Positions 16,973-25,597 of a stretch of 64,000 nt of DNA are shown here, piece after piece. The stretch spans positions 3,938,068 to 4,002,067 of the forward strand of contig NZ_KV917381.1 of NCBI RefSeq assembly GCF_002019795.1. Reading direction: 5' to 3'. The notes beneath the pieces are model-generated. The model saw nothing but the letters and a program-made list of their open reading frames with translations. It was not told the DNA's origin and ran no database searches. Positions within the stretch are counted from its first letter, which is position 1. Each line of letters begins with the position of its first letter. Position numbers and translations under genes: made by a program. The DNA is from Bacillus alkalicellulosilyticus. GTDB taxonomy: Bacteria; Bacillota; Bacilli; Bacillales; Bacillaceae_F.

Positions 16973-17256
16973 TGGACCATAAAGATAAAGAAACAGAAAG
17001 TTACACCGATTTCTCCAATGTTGAAACGATGAAAAACTATGTCCTTCCTGAACCATTCCCAGAAGGACCATATGGGTCTCCGATTAATCGTCCATTAGGA
17101 AAAAGTACTCCTTGGAAGCCAGGTCAACGTTCGTATAGCGCATTTACCTATGAAAATAAAAACTTACACCAAAACTTACCACGTAAGTTCCCGGGGGCAC
17201 ACCCAACTCATGACGACCCTGATAAAAACGAAGAACCACCTTATACTTCTGGATAA
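16972..17256 (+). CDS. Small proline-rich cytosolic protein, unknown function
   Basis: I do not recognise this 94-residue protein by function. It is rich in Pro, Gly, Asn and charged residues (PFPEGPYGSPINRPLGK; PRKFPGAHPTHDDPDK) and looks largely disordered; similar short proteins occur in other Bacillaceae. The TTG at 16972 is exactly eight bases from AGGAGG and gives the mature start MDHKDKETESY. The GTG at 16963 lies inside the ribosome site. Expression may depend on opening of the overlapping hairpin. Confidence 0.65.
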   Translation: MDHKDKETESYTDFSNVETMKNYVLPEPFPEGPYGSPINRPLGKSTPWKPGQRSYSAFTYENKNLHQNLPRKFPGAHPTHDDPDKNEEPPYTSG

Positions 17257-17265
17257 TGAAGAAAA

Positions 17266-17285
17266 ACCGGGCAAAAACGCCCGGT
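17266..17285 (+). terminator. Terminator after the proline-rich small gene
   Basis: ACCGGGC and GCCCGGT form a compact GC stem around six bases, followed by CCTTTCAATTC. It lies ten bases past the stop. Confidence 0.7.
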
Positions 17286-17328
17286 CCTTTCAATTCTTCC
17301 TCCTAACCTAAAACCGACAAGGTATTCT

Positions 17329-17363
17329 AAAAAAAATCCCAGCAGGAAATATCCTCTGAGATT
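17329..17363 (-). terminator. Terminator after yutD
   Basis: On the minus strand AATCTCAG pairs with CTGGGATT (one G-U) and is followed by eight T. It lies just past the yutD stop. Confidence 0.75.
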
Positions 17364-17368
17364 TATTA

Positions 17369-17668
17369 CTACACTGCAGTTTTTTTATTTTTTGGTTCCT
17401 TTACTTTCTTTAACACAAAATAAGCACATCCAAAATTACAATACTCATATAAGTATTCTGGCAACGTACTGATTTTTGTATCAAACGTCGATTTGCGATT
17501 AGTGTCTTCGAAAAAACCGCGCATGCGAAGCTGACTATAGCCCCAGTCTCCCACAATATAATCATATTTATTGAACACTTCACTATATTTTGCTTTAAAT
17601 TCCTCTTCGTTCCAGCCATCTCTATAATCTTCAATTAGTTCAAAATTGACTCCTTGAATTCGAATCAT
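17369..17668 (-). CDS. yutD: YutD, DUF1027 protein
   Basis: This 99-residue protein is clearly YutD/DUF1027: the segments YDYIVGDWGYSQLRMRGF and NRKSTFDTKISTLPEYLYEY are the family core. Its biochemical function is not established. The ATG at 17668 is used here, with GAGGTG ten bases upstream; the frame is open to a GTG at 17686. It is divergent from yutC. Confidence 0.9.
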   Translation of the reverse strand: MIRIQGVNFELIEDYRDGWNEEEFKAKYSEVFNKYDYIVGDWGYSQLRMRGFFEDTNRKSTFDTKISTLPEYLYEYCNFGCAYFVLKKVKEPKNKKTAV

Positions 17669-17810
17669 ACTTGAGTGACACCTCACCTATTCTAAACTCT
17701 ACTCTCTATAATACCATATTTCCTTACATAAACGAAGGTCTCTCCATTTTTTTCAATCAGTAAAATCAATGATTTCAGGTCAATCTATGCATAAGAGGGG
17801 AGGATTCTAC

Positions 17811-18428
17811 ATGAAAAAAGCGTTATTAACTGGTTTATGTGTTTCATGTTTACTTGCAACCGGGTGTCAAGCCATTGGTCAAAACAGTTCCCCACTAACA
17901 GAAGGTCGAAATACGACTTACAATCCTACTGGTGGAACAAACAGCATCATCCAAGTAGACCAAGCAAACCAGACATCTGAAGAACGAACTAAGTTTGGTT
18001 ATGTACGTCATCAAAAAGCTATGACACAACAACAAGGTCGTGAGCCAGAAGCCGCTTATTTCGACCGTACTCTTTTAGCTGATGCGATAAGTAAAATGGC
18101 TGTATATATCCCTGGTGTAGAGGATTGTGCCACATTGGTAACCGATAAATACGCCCTTATCGTATATGACGGAAATCAAAATGTCGAAAACTATAATCAA
18201 ACAGAACAAGTATATTTAACAGCCGCTTCCGTACTACCACGACATTATGATGTGTACATTTCCGACAACCCAGAAATGTTCGAAAACATTGAACGTTTTG
18301 GTGCGTTAGGTTCTCATTCACCTAATGTCGATAAAGTACTCGAAGCAACAATTAATGGGATGATAAATGGTGATGGAGGAGAAATGAACGAGCCACTTCC
18401 AGAAAACTCACCACAACCAATGATGTAA
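17811..18428 (+). CDS. yutC: YutC, YhcN/YlaJ-family sporulation lipoprotein
   Basis: This 205-residue lipoprotein belongs to the YhcN/YlaJ family of spore membrane proteins. The signal peptide ends in the lipobox LLATGC, placing the lipidated Cys near residue 19. The conserved domain begins near LADAISKMAVYIPGVEDCATLV and ends with the typical VLEATINGMINGDGG segment. The ATG at 17811 follows GGGGAGG. It faces lipA across a 157-base gap containing family-1 copy G. Confidence 0.88.
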   Translation: MKKALLTGLCVSCLLATGCQAIGQNSSPLTEGRNTTYNPTGGTNSIIQVDQANQTSEERTKFGYVRHQKAMTQQQGREPEAAYFDRTLLADAISKMAVYIPGVEDCATLVTDKYALIVYDGNQNVENYNQTEQVYLTAASVLPRHYDVYISDNPEMFENIERFGALGSHSPNVDKVLEATINGMINGDGGEMNEPLPENSPQPMM

Positions 18429-18460
18429 AAGTAAAGTGAGGCTGGGACTAACTAAATCAC

Positions 18461-18549
18461 TGCAATGACTTCACTCGCCATAAAGCCAGTTGTGAGAATA
18501 CACTCACAACTGGCTTTTTAAGAAAGTGACGGTTCGGTTTCGCTCATGG
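18461..18549 (-). repeat. Family-1 element, copy G (downstream of lipA)
   Basis: Read on the minus strand, GAGCGAAACC and GAGTGAAGTC face each other around an inner stem AAAGCCAGTTGTGAG/CTCACAACTGGCTTT with loop TGTATT, one base shorter than usual. The outer stem is eroded. It lies on the lipA strand after the lipA stop. A GTCCCAGCCTC tail follows, as in copy F. Confidence 0.7.
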
Positions 18550-18585
18550 TTTTAGCTATACAACCTTTATTCCACCCTGTTTTCT

Positions 18586-19488
18586 TTACTGCGCTTCTCT
18601 AGCTGCTTCTCGAACTTGAGCTTCATTTACTTGTTCATCTGCATGATAAGATGAACGAACCAATGGACCTGATTCACAGTGACTAAATCCTTTTTCAAGA
18701 GCCATTTCTTTAAACTCATTAAATTCCTCTGGCCGATAATATGAAATAACCTTTAAGTGTTTTTTCGTTGGCTGTAGGTACTGTCCAATCGTCATAATAT
18801 CAACGCCATTGGCGCGAAGATCATCCATTGTTTCAATGATTTCCTCTTTTGTCTCTCCAAGTCCAATCATTAAACTCGATTTCGTTGGAATGTCTGGATG
18901 AAGCTCTTTTGCTCTTCTTAAAAACTCTAACGAACGCTCGTACGTAGCACGGGCTCGTACAGAAGGCGTAAGTCGTCTGACCGTCTCAATATTATGGTTT
19001 AAAATGTTAGGTCGTGCTGCCATCAACGTTTTTAAATTATCGATGTTTCCCATCATATCAGAAGGAAGAACTTCAATCGTTGTAAACGGATTTTTCCTAC
19101 GAACCGCTTTGACCGTCTCCGCGAATACATGCGCGCCGCCATCTTTTAAATCATCACGGGCAACTGCGGTAATTACGACATGCTTTAAGCCCATCGCTTC
19201 AACAGAGTCAGCCACTCTTTCTGGCTCTTGTAAGTCCAGTTCAGTCGGTAAGCCTGTTTTTACAGCACAGAATCTGCAGGCTCTTGTGCAGACAGAACCT
19301 AAAATCATAAAAGTAGCCGTTTTACGAACAGCCCAGCACTCGTGAATATTAGGACATTTCGCTTCTTCACAAACGGTATTTAACTTTTGTTCTCTCATCA
19401 TTTTCTTTAAGCCAGTATATGAATCATTTGTATTTAACTTTATTTTTAACCAATCCGGTTTACGTACATAATCTTCTTTCTTAGCCAT
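18586..19488 (-). CDS. lipA: Lipoyl synthase
   Basis: LipA inserts two sulfur atoms into protein-bound octanoate to form lipoate, needed by GcvH and the 2-oxoacid dehydrogenases. The 300-residue protein has the auxiliary 4Fe-4S motif [12 protein letters not shown] and the radical SAM motif CTRACRFC. The family's RSSYHADE end carries the serine that binds the auxiliary cluster. The ATG at 19488, with GGAGTG six bases upstream, fits the known Bacillus start better than the ATG at 19512. One of its substrates, GcvH, is encoded at 45.7 kb. Confidence 0.97.
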   Translation of the reverse strand: MAKKEDYVRKPDWLKIKLNTNDSYTGLKKMMREQKLNTVCEEAKCPNIHECWAVRKTATFMILGSVCTRACRFCAVKTGLPTELDLQEPERVADSVEAMGLKHVVITAVARDDLKDGGAHVFAETVKAVRRKNPFTTIEVLPSDMMGNIDNLKTLMAARPNILNHNIETVRRLTPSVRARATYERSLEFLRRAKELHPDIPTKSSLMIGLGETKEEIIETMDDLRANGVDIMTIGQYLQPTKKHLKVISYYRPEEFNEFKEMALEKGFSHCESGPLVRSSYHADEQVNEAQVREAAREAQ

Positions 19489-19648
19489 TTTGTTCACTCC
19501 AATTTCCATCAATACTATTAATGTAACATTTTTTTAAAGTAAATTCCAAATAACTATCTTAAATTGCCATCAATTTACTATGATTATTTTGGACGAATTA
19601 AACAAAACTACAACTATTGATAATGTCAGAAAGGAGCATCGCATCGTT

Positions 19649-20650
19649 ATGAAAAAGAGTGCAATATTCCTTTTAGTCTTTGTCCTTTTCATTACGTCTA
19701 CAGGCTCGGTTACGTTGGCTGCAGAGGAATTGAGCTATGAGGAAAGAATCGAAAAGAGAATGGATTTATATAAAAGCATGGAAGTTGTTACGAATATTCC
19801 ATGGTATTATCTAGCTGCGGTTGATACGTATGAAAGAGGTTTACGAAAAGCATTAAGAGACAGACCAAAAGAACCAGGTCTAATCGGAATTTATTACTCC
19901 AAAGACACTTGGTGTGGCGCCATAAACCCTAACCAAGAAGATACGGATCCGATTACGATTGGGTTATTTGGGGGCATTGGACTTGATGGCAATGGTGACG
20001 GCATAGCCAGTCTCGAGGATGATGAAGATGTTCTTTATACTATGGCTAGGTATTTAGAAAGCTACGGATTCGATAAAGAAAACATCAGAATTGGGTTATG
20101 GGAGCATTATCACAGAGAACAAACGGTTAATATTATCATGGGGCATGCAAAGGTATATGAGAAATTTGAAACCCTTAACGTCGATAATAACGTATTCCCT
20201 GTACCATTAAATTATAACTATAGCTACCGAAGTACATGGGGAGACCGTCGTGGCTGGGGTGGACGAAGAATTCATGAAGGAACAGATATCTTTGCTGGGT
20301 ATCATACTCCTGTAAGAGCTACTTCATACGGTGTTATTGAAATCAAAGGTTGGAATAAGTATGGGGGTTGGAGAGTTGGTATCCGTGACATGGATAACGT
20401 CTACCATTATTACGCTCACCTTTCTGGGTTTGAAAAAGGGGTAGAAGTCGGTGAAGTCGTTGAACCTGGACAAGTTATCGGCTATGTCGGAAGCTCCGGT
20501 TACGGAAAACCAGGAACTCAAGGGAAATTCCCACCACATTTACACTACGGAATGTACCGCGATAACGGTCTTACCGAATGGTCATTTGACCCATATCCAT
20601 CCCTTCGTTCATGGGAGAAAAAAGAAAGAGCGGCGAAGCGTAGAAGGTAA
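19649..20650 (+). CDS. yunA: M23-family peptidase YunA
   Basis: YunA is a secreted or membrane-anchored peptidase of the LytM/M23 fold acting on the cell wall. The 333-residue protein has an N-terminal signal sequence (about 1-25, ending near TLAAEE). Residues 185-330 are the M23 domain: zinc ligands in HEGTDIF (HxxxD) and HLHYGM (HxH), with the conserved HYYAHLSGF segment. The middle segment before it is the YunA-specific region. AAAGGAG lies twelve bases before the ATG at 19649, a somewhat long spacing. It is divergent from lipA, as in B. subtilis. Confidence 0.88.
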   Translation: MKKSAIFLLVFVLFITSTGSVTLAAEELSYEERIEKRMDLYKSMEVVTNIPWYYLAAVDTYERGLRKALRDRPKEPGLIGIYYSKDTWCGAINPNQEDTDPITIGLFGGIGLDGNGDGIASLEDDEDVLYTMARYLESYGFDKENIRIGLWEHYHREQTVNIIMGHAKVYEKFETLNVDNNVFPVPLNYNYSYRSTWGDRRGWGGRRIHEGTDIFAGYHTPVRATSYGVIEIKGWNKYGGWRVGIRDMDNVYHYYAHLSGFEKGVEVGEVVEPGQVIGYVGSSGYGKPGTQGKFPPHLHYGMYRDNGLTEWSFDPYPSLRSWEKKERAAKRRR

Positions 20651-20660
20651 TAATTTGCAA

Positions 20661-20703
20661 GAGGGTGAGACAAAAGGTTGTTTTTACCTTTTGTCCCATC
20701 CTC
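20661..20703. terminator. Bidirectional terminator between yunA and yunB
   Basis: GAGGGTGAGACAAAAGGT pairs with ACCTTTTGTCCCATCCTC around seven bases. The convergent genes end on either side. Confidence 0.85.
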
Positions 20704-20714
20704 TATTCATTTTA

Positions 20715-21533
20715 TCACTCTTCTTGCTCTTGTCCTCTGTCTTGCTCAACTGCTTCTATAAGGTCGGATTGATTTATAATTGCTGGTGTAAATCCTTCGC
20801 CTCCAACATTGTAATACTCAGGTACTCTTCCACTGACAAAAACAATTCCAATTGGAACGGATGTAGAAACAACTTCTGCATCTGTCGCAAACGGAATGAC
20901 TACTTGAACATCGACTGCGATATCCAAATAAAGTGTAATCGTTGTATTGTTAATTCCTGTTGGTTGTACATCAAGTGAAATATCAGGCATGACATCGCCA
21001 ATCATCGTAAACTTTACAGGAACTAAAGGTCCTAGATGAGCTAATAAGGCATTGTCTGTTGCCTGACCTAACGGAATTGAATAAACAATCCCATCTTGAT
21101 GTGCCATATTCTCATTAAAATCTATTTCTACATTATCCGGAATTCCCGTAAGCTCCTCTAATCGGCCTTCTTCTACCATTTTCAAAAACCGCTGTACCCT
21201 GTTAGTTGCTTGGGCTAATACCCTTGTATAAATAGTAGGGTTATAAACAACTCCTGTAATATACCCTTCTGCATCCGTATCAATATGAACTAATTCATTT
21301 ACATCGATTCCTTCTACAATATGCTTATTTAAGGCATCATTAATTGCATATGTACCTATTTTTTGCGTTTCATTTTTTGCAATTGTAATTAAGGTTGGCC
21401 GTATCCCTTTTTCAACTATCCATAACCCTTGTACGGTTAATATAATAAAAATAACAAAAGAAATTAAAAACATATACCGAAACGGGAGAGGCCCTTTTTT
21501 TGATGTTGGTCGTGGTTTTTTAATTTTTAGCAC
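20715..21533 (-). CDS. yunB: Sporulation protein YunB
   Basis: YunB is a sporulation protein made in the mother cell in B. subtilis and needed for normal spore formation. The 272-residue protein has one N-terminal transmembrane segment (about 20-40: FLISFVIFIILTVQGLWIV) and a long extracytoplasmic domain. The start is a GTG at 21533, placed seven bases after AAGGGGGG; the frame open to 21566 lacks a site. The C-terminus is acidic and Gln/Glu-rich. Confidence 0.88.
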   Translation of the reverse strand: MLKIKKPRPTSKKGPLPFRYMFLISFVIFIILTVQGLWIVEKGIRPTLITIAKNETQKIGTYAINDALNKHIVEGIDVNELVHIDTDAEGYITGVVYNPTIYTRVLAQATNRVQRFLKMVEEGRLEELTGIPDNVEIDFNENMAHQDGIVYSIPLGQATDNALLAHLGPLVPVKFTMIGDVMPDISLDVQPTGINNTTITLYLDIAVDVQVVIPFATDAEVVSTSVPIGIVFVSGRVPEYYNVGGEGFTPAIINQSDLIEAVEQDRGQEQEE

Positions 21534-21597
21534 AGAAAAACCCCCCTTTACCTTAAAGTTATGCAAAGAGGGGACGAGATTGACCTGCTATTTTAAA

Positions 21598-22086
21598 TTA
21601 TTTTCTATCATACACCCGGAAATAATAGTCATATACATTTTTTTCATCTTTAATGCCTTTTTCTTCAGAGACTAATTCCCACTTCTCTTGGTCAATTTCA
21701 GGGAAATATGTGTCTCCTTCTACTTCCTCATCAATAAAGGTAATGTACAATTTATCGACATTGTCCATTAATTCTTTAAAAATGGCTGCGCCACCGATAA
21801 CAAACAACTCTTCTTGTTCACGTTGCTTAGCCAAGGAGAGAAACTCCTCAATTGAATGGAGAACGGTACATCCTTCCATTGTAAACTCTGAATTTCTCGT
21901 AATTACTATATTTTCTCGATTTGGCAAGGGCTTTCCAATCGAGTCAAACGTTTTTCTTCCCATTACGATAGCGTGGCCTGTTGTCACCTTTTTAAAATAA
22001 GCTAAGTCGGCAGGAAGTCTCCAAGGCAAGTCATTGTCTTTTCCTATTACATTGTTTTTATCCATTGCTACGATAAATGAAATCAA
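21598..22086 (-). CDS. dfrA: Dihydrofolate reductase
   Basis: DfrA reduces dihydrofolate to tetrahydrofolate with NADPH and restores the folate oxidised by thymidylate synthase. The 162-residue protein shows the family landmarks NNVIGKDNDLPWRLPADL (with the catalytic acidic position replaced by Ala-Asp as in Bacillus types), MGRKTFDSIGKPLPNR and VIGGAAIF. It starts at TTG eight bases after AGGAGG and lies 18 bases after thyA, forming a two-gene operon. Confidence 0.95.
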   Translation of the reverse strand: MISFIVAMDKNNVIGKDNDLPWRLPADLAYFKKVTTGHAIVMGRKTFDSIGKPLPNRENIVITRNSEFTMEGCTVLHSIEEFLSLAKQREQEELFVIGGAAIFKELMDNVDKLYITFIDEEVEGDTYFPEIDQEKWELVSEEKGIKDEKNVYDYYFRVYDRK

Positions 22087-22104
22087 ATCAAAATCCTCCT
22101 TTAG

Positions 22105-23061
22105 CTACACTGCAACCGGTGCTTTTATTGCAGGATGAGGTTCATACCCCTCTATCTTAATATCTTCAAGCTCAAAATCGAACACTGACGTTTTTTCCAT
22201 ATTTAAAGTAATCGTCGGGAATGGCTTTGGCTCTCTTGCCAGCTGTGTTTCAATTTGCTCGATATGATTTGTATAAATATGGGCATCTCCAAGCGTGTGA
22301 ACGAAATCTCCCACACCTAAACCACACTCATGAGCAATTAAATGCGTAAGCAATGCATAACTCGCAATATTAAAAGGAATTCCTAGGAAAATGTCAGCAC
22401 TTCTTTGATATAACTGACACGACAATTTACCGTCAATCACATAAAACTGGAAAAGCGTATGACAAGGTGGCAATGCCATCGTCGGCACATCCTCCGGGTT
22501 CCAGGCAGAGACAATGAGTCTTCTAGAATCAGGATTTGCTTTAATCGTATCAATTACATCCTGAAGTTGATCAAGCGTTTCTCCGGCCGTTGTCTTCCAC
22601 GCTCTCCACTGCTTCCCATATACATTTCCTAATTCACCATACGTGGCAGCAAAAAGCTCGTCCTCTAAAATATTCTTTTTAAACTGGTCCATTTGCTTTT
22701 CATATTCGAGACGGAACTCTTCATCTTGGGTAGCGCGCAGACCAAAATTAGTCATGTCAGGTCCCTTGTAATCATTGCTCTCTACCCACTTCTTAAAAGC
22801 CCACTCATTCCAAATGTTATTATTATGCTGCAACAGGTATTTTATATTGGTATCCCCTTTGATAAACCAAAGAAGTTCACTAGCTACTAACTTAAAGGGA
22901 ATTCGTTTCGTTGTTAGCAACGGAAACCCTTCATTTAAGTCAAAACGCATTTGATACCCAAATGTTGAGATGGTACCAGTACCCGTTCTATCTTCTTTTT
23001 TTGTTCCATTATTCATCACATGCTTACATAAATCTAAATAGGCTTGTTCACCATGCTTCAC
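22105..23061 (-). CDS. thyA: Thymidylate synthase (long, inserted type)
   Basis: ThyA methylates dUMP to dTMP with methylenetetrahydrofolate. The 318-residue protein is the longer type known from Lactobacillus casei, with an insert of about 50 residues between roughly 85 and 140 compared with the 264-residue E. coli type. The catalytic Cys is in [11 protein letters not shown], and the Arg-rich phosphate site ([18 protein letters not shown]) is intact. It starts at GTG after AGGAGG and is co-transcribed with dfrA. Confidence 0.95.
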   Translation of the reverse strand: MKHGEQAYLDLCKHVMNNGTKKEDRTGTGTISTFGYQMRFDLNEGFPLLTTKRIPFKLVASELLWFIKGDTNIKYLLQHNNNIWNEWAFKKWVESNDYKGPDMTNFGLRATQDEEFRLEYEKQMDQFKKNILEDELFAATYGELGNVYGKQWRAWKTTAGETLDQLQDVIDTIKANPDSRRLIVSAWNPEDVPTMALPPCHTLFQFYVIDGKLSCQLYQRSADIFLGIPFNIASYALLTHLIAHECGLGVGDFVHTLGDAHIYTNHIEQIETQLAREPKPFPTITLNMEKTSVFDFELEDIKIEGYEPHPAIKAPVAV

Positions 23062-23157
23062 TTTTTCTCCTCCTACGTCACGAGAGATTCATTATTGTAT
23101 TTTATCATTCCTTGTATAATTATTAAATAGGCAACCCTTTTCTTCCCTTATTTGCGA

Positions 23158-23778
23158 TCATTCTTCCAACTTATACACTTTACCTTGTGCAAAAATATAT
23201 TTGTTTACTTCTTCATCTACTATGGAATAAACAGTTGTTCCTTCGGGTACAAAGGTAGCTTCTCCATCTTTTAACTGATACTGTGGATTGTCTTCTTGCT
23301 CACTATTTGTAACTGTAAAACTGATTTCACCCAGTTCATTATGTATATGTTGTTCAGTAATCAAAGCTGTTTGTTCCCTATCGTAATAATATGTTTTTTT
23401 GTCCCAAGAAATAGCATCTACCCAATCCACATGAACTCTCTCTACTTCACCTTTATAAACGACATGATTAACAGAAATCTTTTCATCGATGTCTTCGCCT
23501 TTTATAGAGTAGACTTCTAATGTAATTTCACCATTATGGATTTGGATAAACTGTTTATTGTCATTATCATCACTTTCAACTACTTGAAAATGTATTTCTC
23601 CTACCTTTTCTCCTATATTTTCTTTTGGCACTTCTACTTCTACTGGGTCTTCTTTATCGAGACCATATGTCTTCCCATTCCAATAAAAATAACTCAAATC
23701 TATTTCATGTTCACTCTTAGGAGAACAACCCGTTAACAGAAAAGTAACAATAATTAATGCAAATAATTTTCTCCTCAT
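23158..23778 (-). CDS. Lipoprotein with two internal repeats, unknown function
   Basis: This 206-residue lipoprotein has a signal peptide ending in LLTGC (Cys near residue 18). The mature part consists of two related segments of about 80 residues. The first runs from YFYWNGKTYGLDKED to VNHVVYKGE. The second runs from AISWDKKTYYYDREQ to FAQGKVYKLE. They share the pattern W-GKTY, GEI-F-V, Y-I and KVYK. No family is recognised. The ATG at 23778 follows AAAGGAGAAG. It is orphaned between thyA and the HD-GYP gene. Confidence 0.75.
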   Translation of the reverse strand: MRRKLFALIIVTFLLTGCSPKSEHEIDLSYFYWNGKTYGLDKEDPVEVEVPKENIGEKVGEIHFQVVESDDNDNKQFIQIHNGEITLEVYSIKGEDIDEKISVNHVVYKGEVERVHVDWVDAISWDKKTYYYDREQTALITEQHIHNELGEISFTVTNSEQEDNPQYQLKDGEATFVPEGTTVYSIVDEEVNKYIFAQGKVYKLEE

Positions 23779-23873
23779 ACTTTCTTCTCCTTTGGGGTTT
23801 AAGGTAATCCCCACCAAAATATTTACATATCCATAAAAAATAAGAGGCTGGGACAAAACTAGCTAAAACATCT

Positions 23874-23958
23874 GCACTGGCTTCACTCGCCACAAAGCCC
23901 GTTGTGAGAAACCCACTCACAACGGGCTTTAAAAGATAGTAGCGGTTTCGCTCATTGC
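23874..23958 (-). repeat. Family-1 element, copy F (downstream of the HD-GYP gene)
   Basis: Read on the minus strand it begins directly after the HD-GYP stop. GAGCGAAACC and GAGTGAAGCC face each other, GCTAC pairs with GTGGC, and AAAGCCCGTTGTGAG pairs with CTCACAACGGGCTTT around loop TGGGTTT. Loop and left side resemble copy E, but the long stem is wholly different in sequence. No short first hairpin is present. Confidence 0.82.
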
Positions 23959-25062
23959 TTAGATTAAAATTGGCTTTGCCGTAAGATTTTTACCGCATTG
24001 AACAATGGTTACATTCATTTGTTCGACTAAATTAATATCATATGGCGTTACCTTTTTTCCATTTTCGGCATAGACTCTCACAACAGGCCTTGCCGTTACT
24101 TCTTTGTTTTGTTTAATAACAACTGCTTTTCTCCCATCGCTTAATGTAACAGATAATCCAATAGGATAAATAGCAATCACATCTCTAAACGCCTCTACAA
24201 TTTCTATATCAAAATGTGTACCAATCCCGCTATATAACAACTCAAGTCCCTCTTGAGGTAACATTCCTTTTCGATAAGAACGGTTTGTTGTTACGGCGTC
24301 AAACACATCACAAACGGCAATGATTTTTGCGTAAGGATGAATCTCCGTTCGACCAAATGGATAACCCGACCCATCTAACCTCTCATGATGTTGCAAGGCA
24401 CAATGAGCAGTCATTAATGACATCCCTGGTATATCTTTTATCATTTCATAACCGAATACGGTGTGATCTTTAATTTCTTTATACTCTAAGTCTGTCAGGC
24501 CACTTTCTTTATTTAACACAGAAAGCGGGATTTGTACTTTACCTATATCATGTAAAATAGCTCCCAAGCCAATTTCATACAATTGTCTTTCTGTAAAACC
24601 TAATTGAATCGCTAATCCAAGCGTATAAATCGTTACATTTAATGAGTGTGTAAAAATGTAAGAATCGTGAAGAACAACATTGGTTATCATTGACAACGCA
24701 TTTTTATTTTTCGATATATCCTCTAAAATCATTTTAATAATTACGGAAAAATTTTTATCGAGATATTCATTGTTCAAGCGACCCGATAAACTTTTAGAGT
24801 CAGTCACCTGATGAAACTCTTTTTTAATGGCTTCTAATGCTGTTTTCCTTGTATGCTTATGTATTCCCTCGTGACTAGATGTTATGTCTGCCGTTAGGCT
24901 ATCATGTATGTTTATGTATGCTACACCAAGTTCACAAAGTCGTTCTATCATTCTACTTGTTAACAAAACACCTTCGTGGAGTAAGATATCATCATTGTTG
25001 TTATAGATTGTTTTCGCTAAAAGTGAGCCTTCTTTAACTAACCTCGTCTCGATTAATCTCAT
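23959..25062 (-). CDS. HD-GYP domain phosphodiesterase
   Basis: This 367-residue cytosolic protein carries an HD-GYP domain (about 130-300) with the metal motif HDIGK at 171-175, the catalytic HHERLDGSGYP at 225-235 and the DVFDAVT helix. Such proteins hydrolyse cyclic di-GMP. The N-terminal 120 residues are the small domain typical of Bacillus YqfF-unrelated, HD-GYP stand-alone proteins, with no receiver domain or membrane segment. A C-terminal beta-rich extension (about 305-367) is of unknown role. A GGDEF protein at 59 kb supplies the opposite activity. The ribosome site is weak (AGGATG). Confidence 0.9.
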   Translation of the reverse strand: MRLIETRLVKEGSLLAKTIYNNNDDILLHEGVLLTSRMIERLCELGVAYINIHDSLTADITSSHEGIHKHTRKTALEAIKKEFHQVTDSKSLSGRLNNEYLDKNFSVIIKMILEDISKNKNALSMITNVVLHDSYIFTHSLNVTIYTLGLAIQLGFTERQLYEIGLGAILHDIGKVQIPLSVLNKESGLTDLEYKEIKDHTVFGYEMIKDIPGMSLMTAHCALQHHERLDGSGYPFGRTEIHPYAKIIAVCDVFDAVTTNRSYRKGMLPQEGLELLYSGIGTHFDIEIVEAFRDVIAIYPIGLSVTLSDGRKAVVIKQNKEVTARPVVRVYAENGKKVTPYDINLVEQMNVTIVQCGKNLTAKPILI

Positions 25063-25149
25063 GCAGTTTCATCCTATCCCTCGTATGATGATAATGCTTT
25101 CTCCTTTTTATAGCAACAATTGTTAGTAAAATTATACTTTATTCCACAC

Positions 25150-25189
25150 AAAGAAACCACCATAATTTGTGAATGATGGTGGTTTCTTT
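25150..25189 (-). terminator. Terminator after yunC
   Basis: AAAGAAACCACCAT pairs with ATGGTGGTTTCTTT, a perfect 14-bp stem, eleven bases past the yunC stop. Confidence 0.85.
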
Positions 25190-25199
25190 CACATATAAA

Positions 25200-25508
25200 C
25201 TAAAGCATTTTTAACAATGCATCTTTACCCTTCATACCGACTGTTACCCCAAGAGCTTCTGCTTCTTTTGTAATTGATTCTAACGGAGCTTCAAGCAACT
25301 GGTCTATTGTACGGACACCAAGAGCTCTACCTGCTACAATTTTACGTTCGACTAACGCTTTATTTTCATTGAAAAGTGCTACATCAAGTGCGCCGCACAT
25401 AATGTACCCTTTTTCACTTGTGACGGCCATAAAATTCGTTTTGGGAAGTTTTAACGTAACTGCAATAAACGATTTACCTTCAATCGTAATCGGTGTCATT
25501 TCTAGCAT
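25200..25508 (-). CDS. yunC: YunC, DUF1805 protein
   Basis: This 102-residue protein is YunC/DUF1805, a small cytosolic alpha/beta protein of unknown function. The core PKTNFMAVTSEKGYIMCGALDV and the end RALGVRTIDQLLEAPLESIT are diagnostic. The ATG at 25508 is chosen, ten bases after AAGGAG; the frame is open much further upstream into yunD. It lies downstream of yunD. Confidence 0.9.
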   Translation of the reverse strand: MLEMTPITIEGKSFIAVTLKLPKTNFMAVTSEKGYIMCGALDVALFNENKALVERKIVAGRALGVRTIDQLLEAPLESITKEAEALGVTVGMKGKDALLKML

Positions 25509-25597
25509 CAATACTTCACTCCTTTTTAGACTGATATCCTCCTTCTTTACTACATTATGAAAGAGAGCTAAAAAGAGTGCATAGGTTGGTCTATCAC

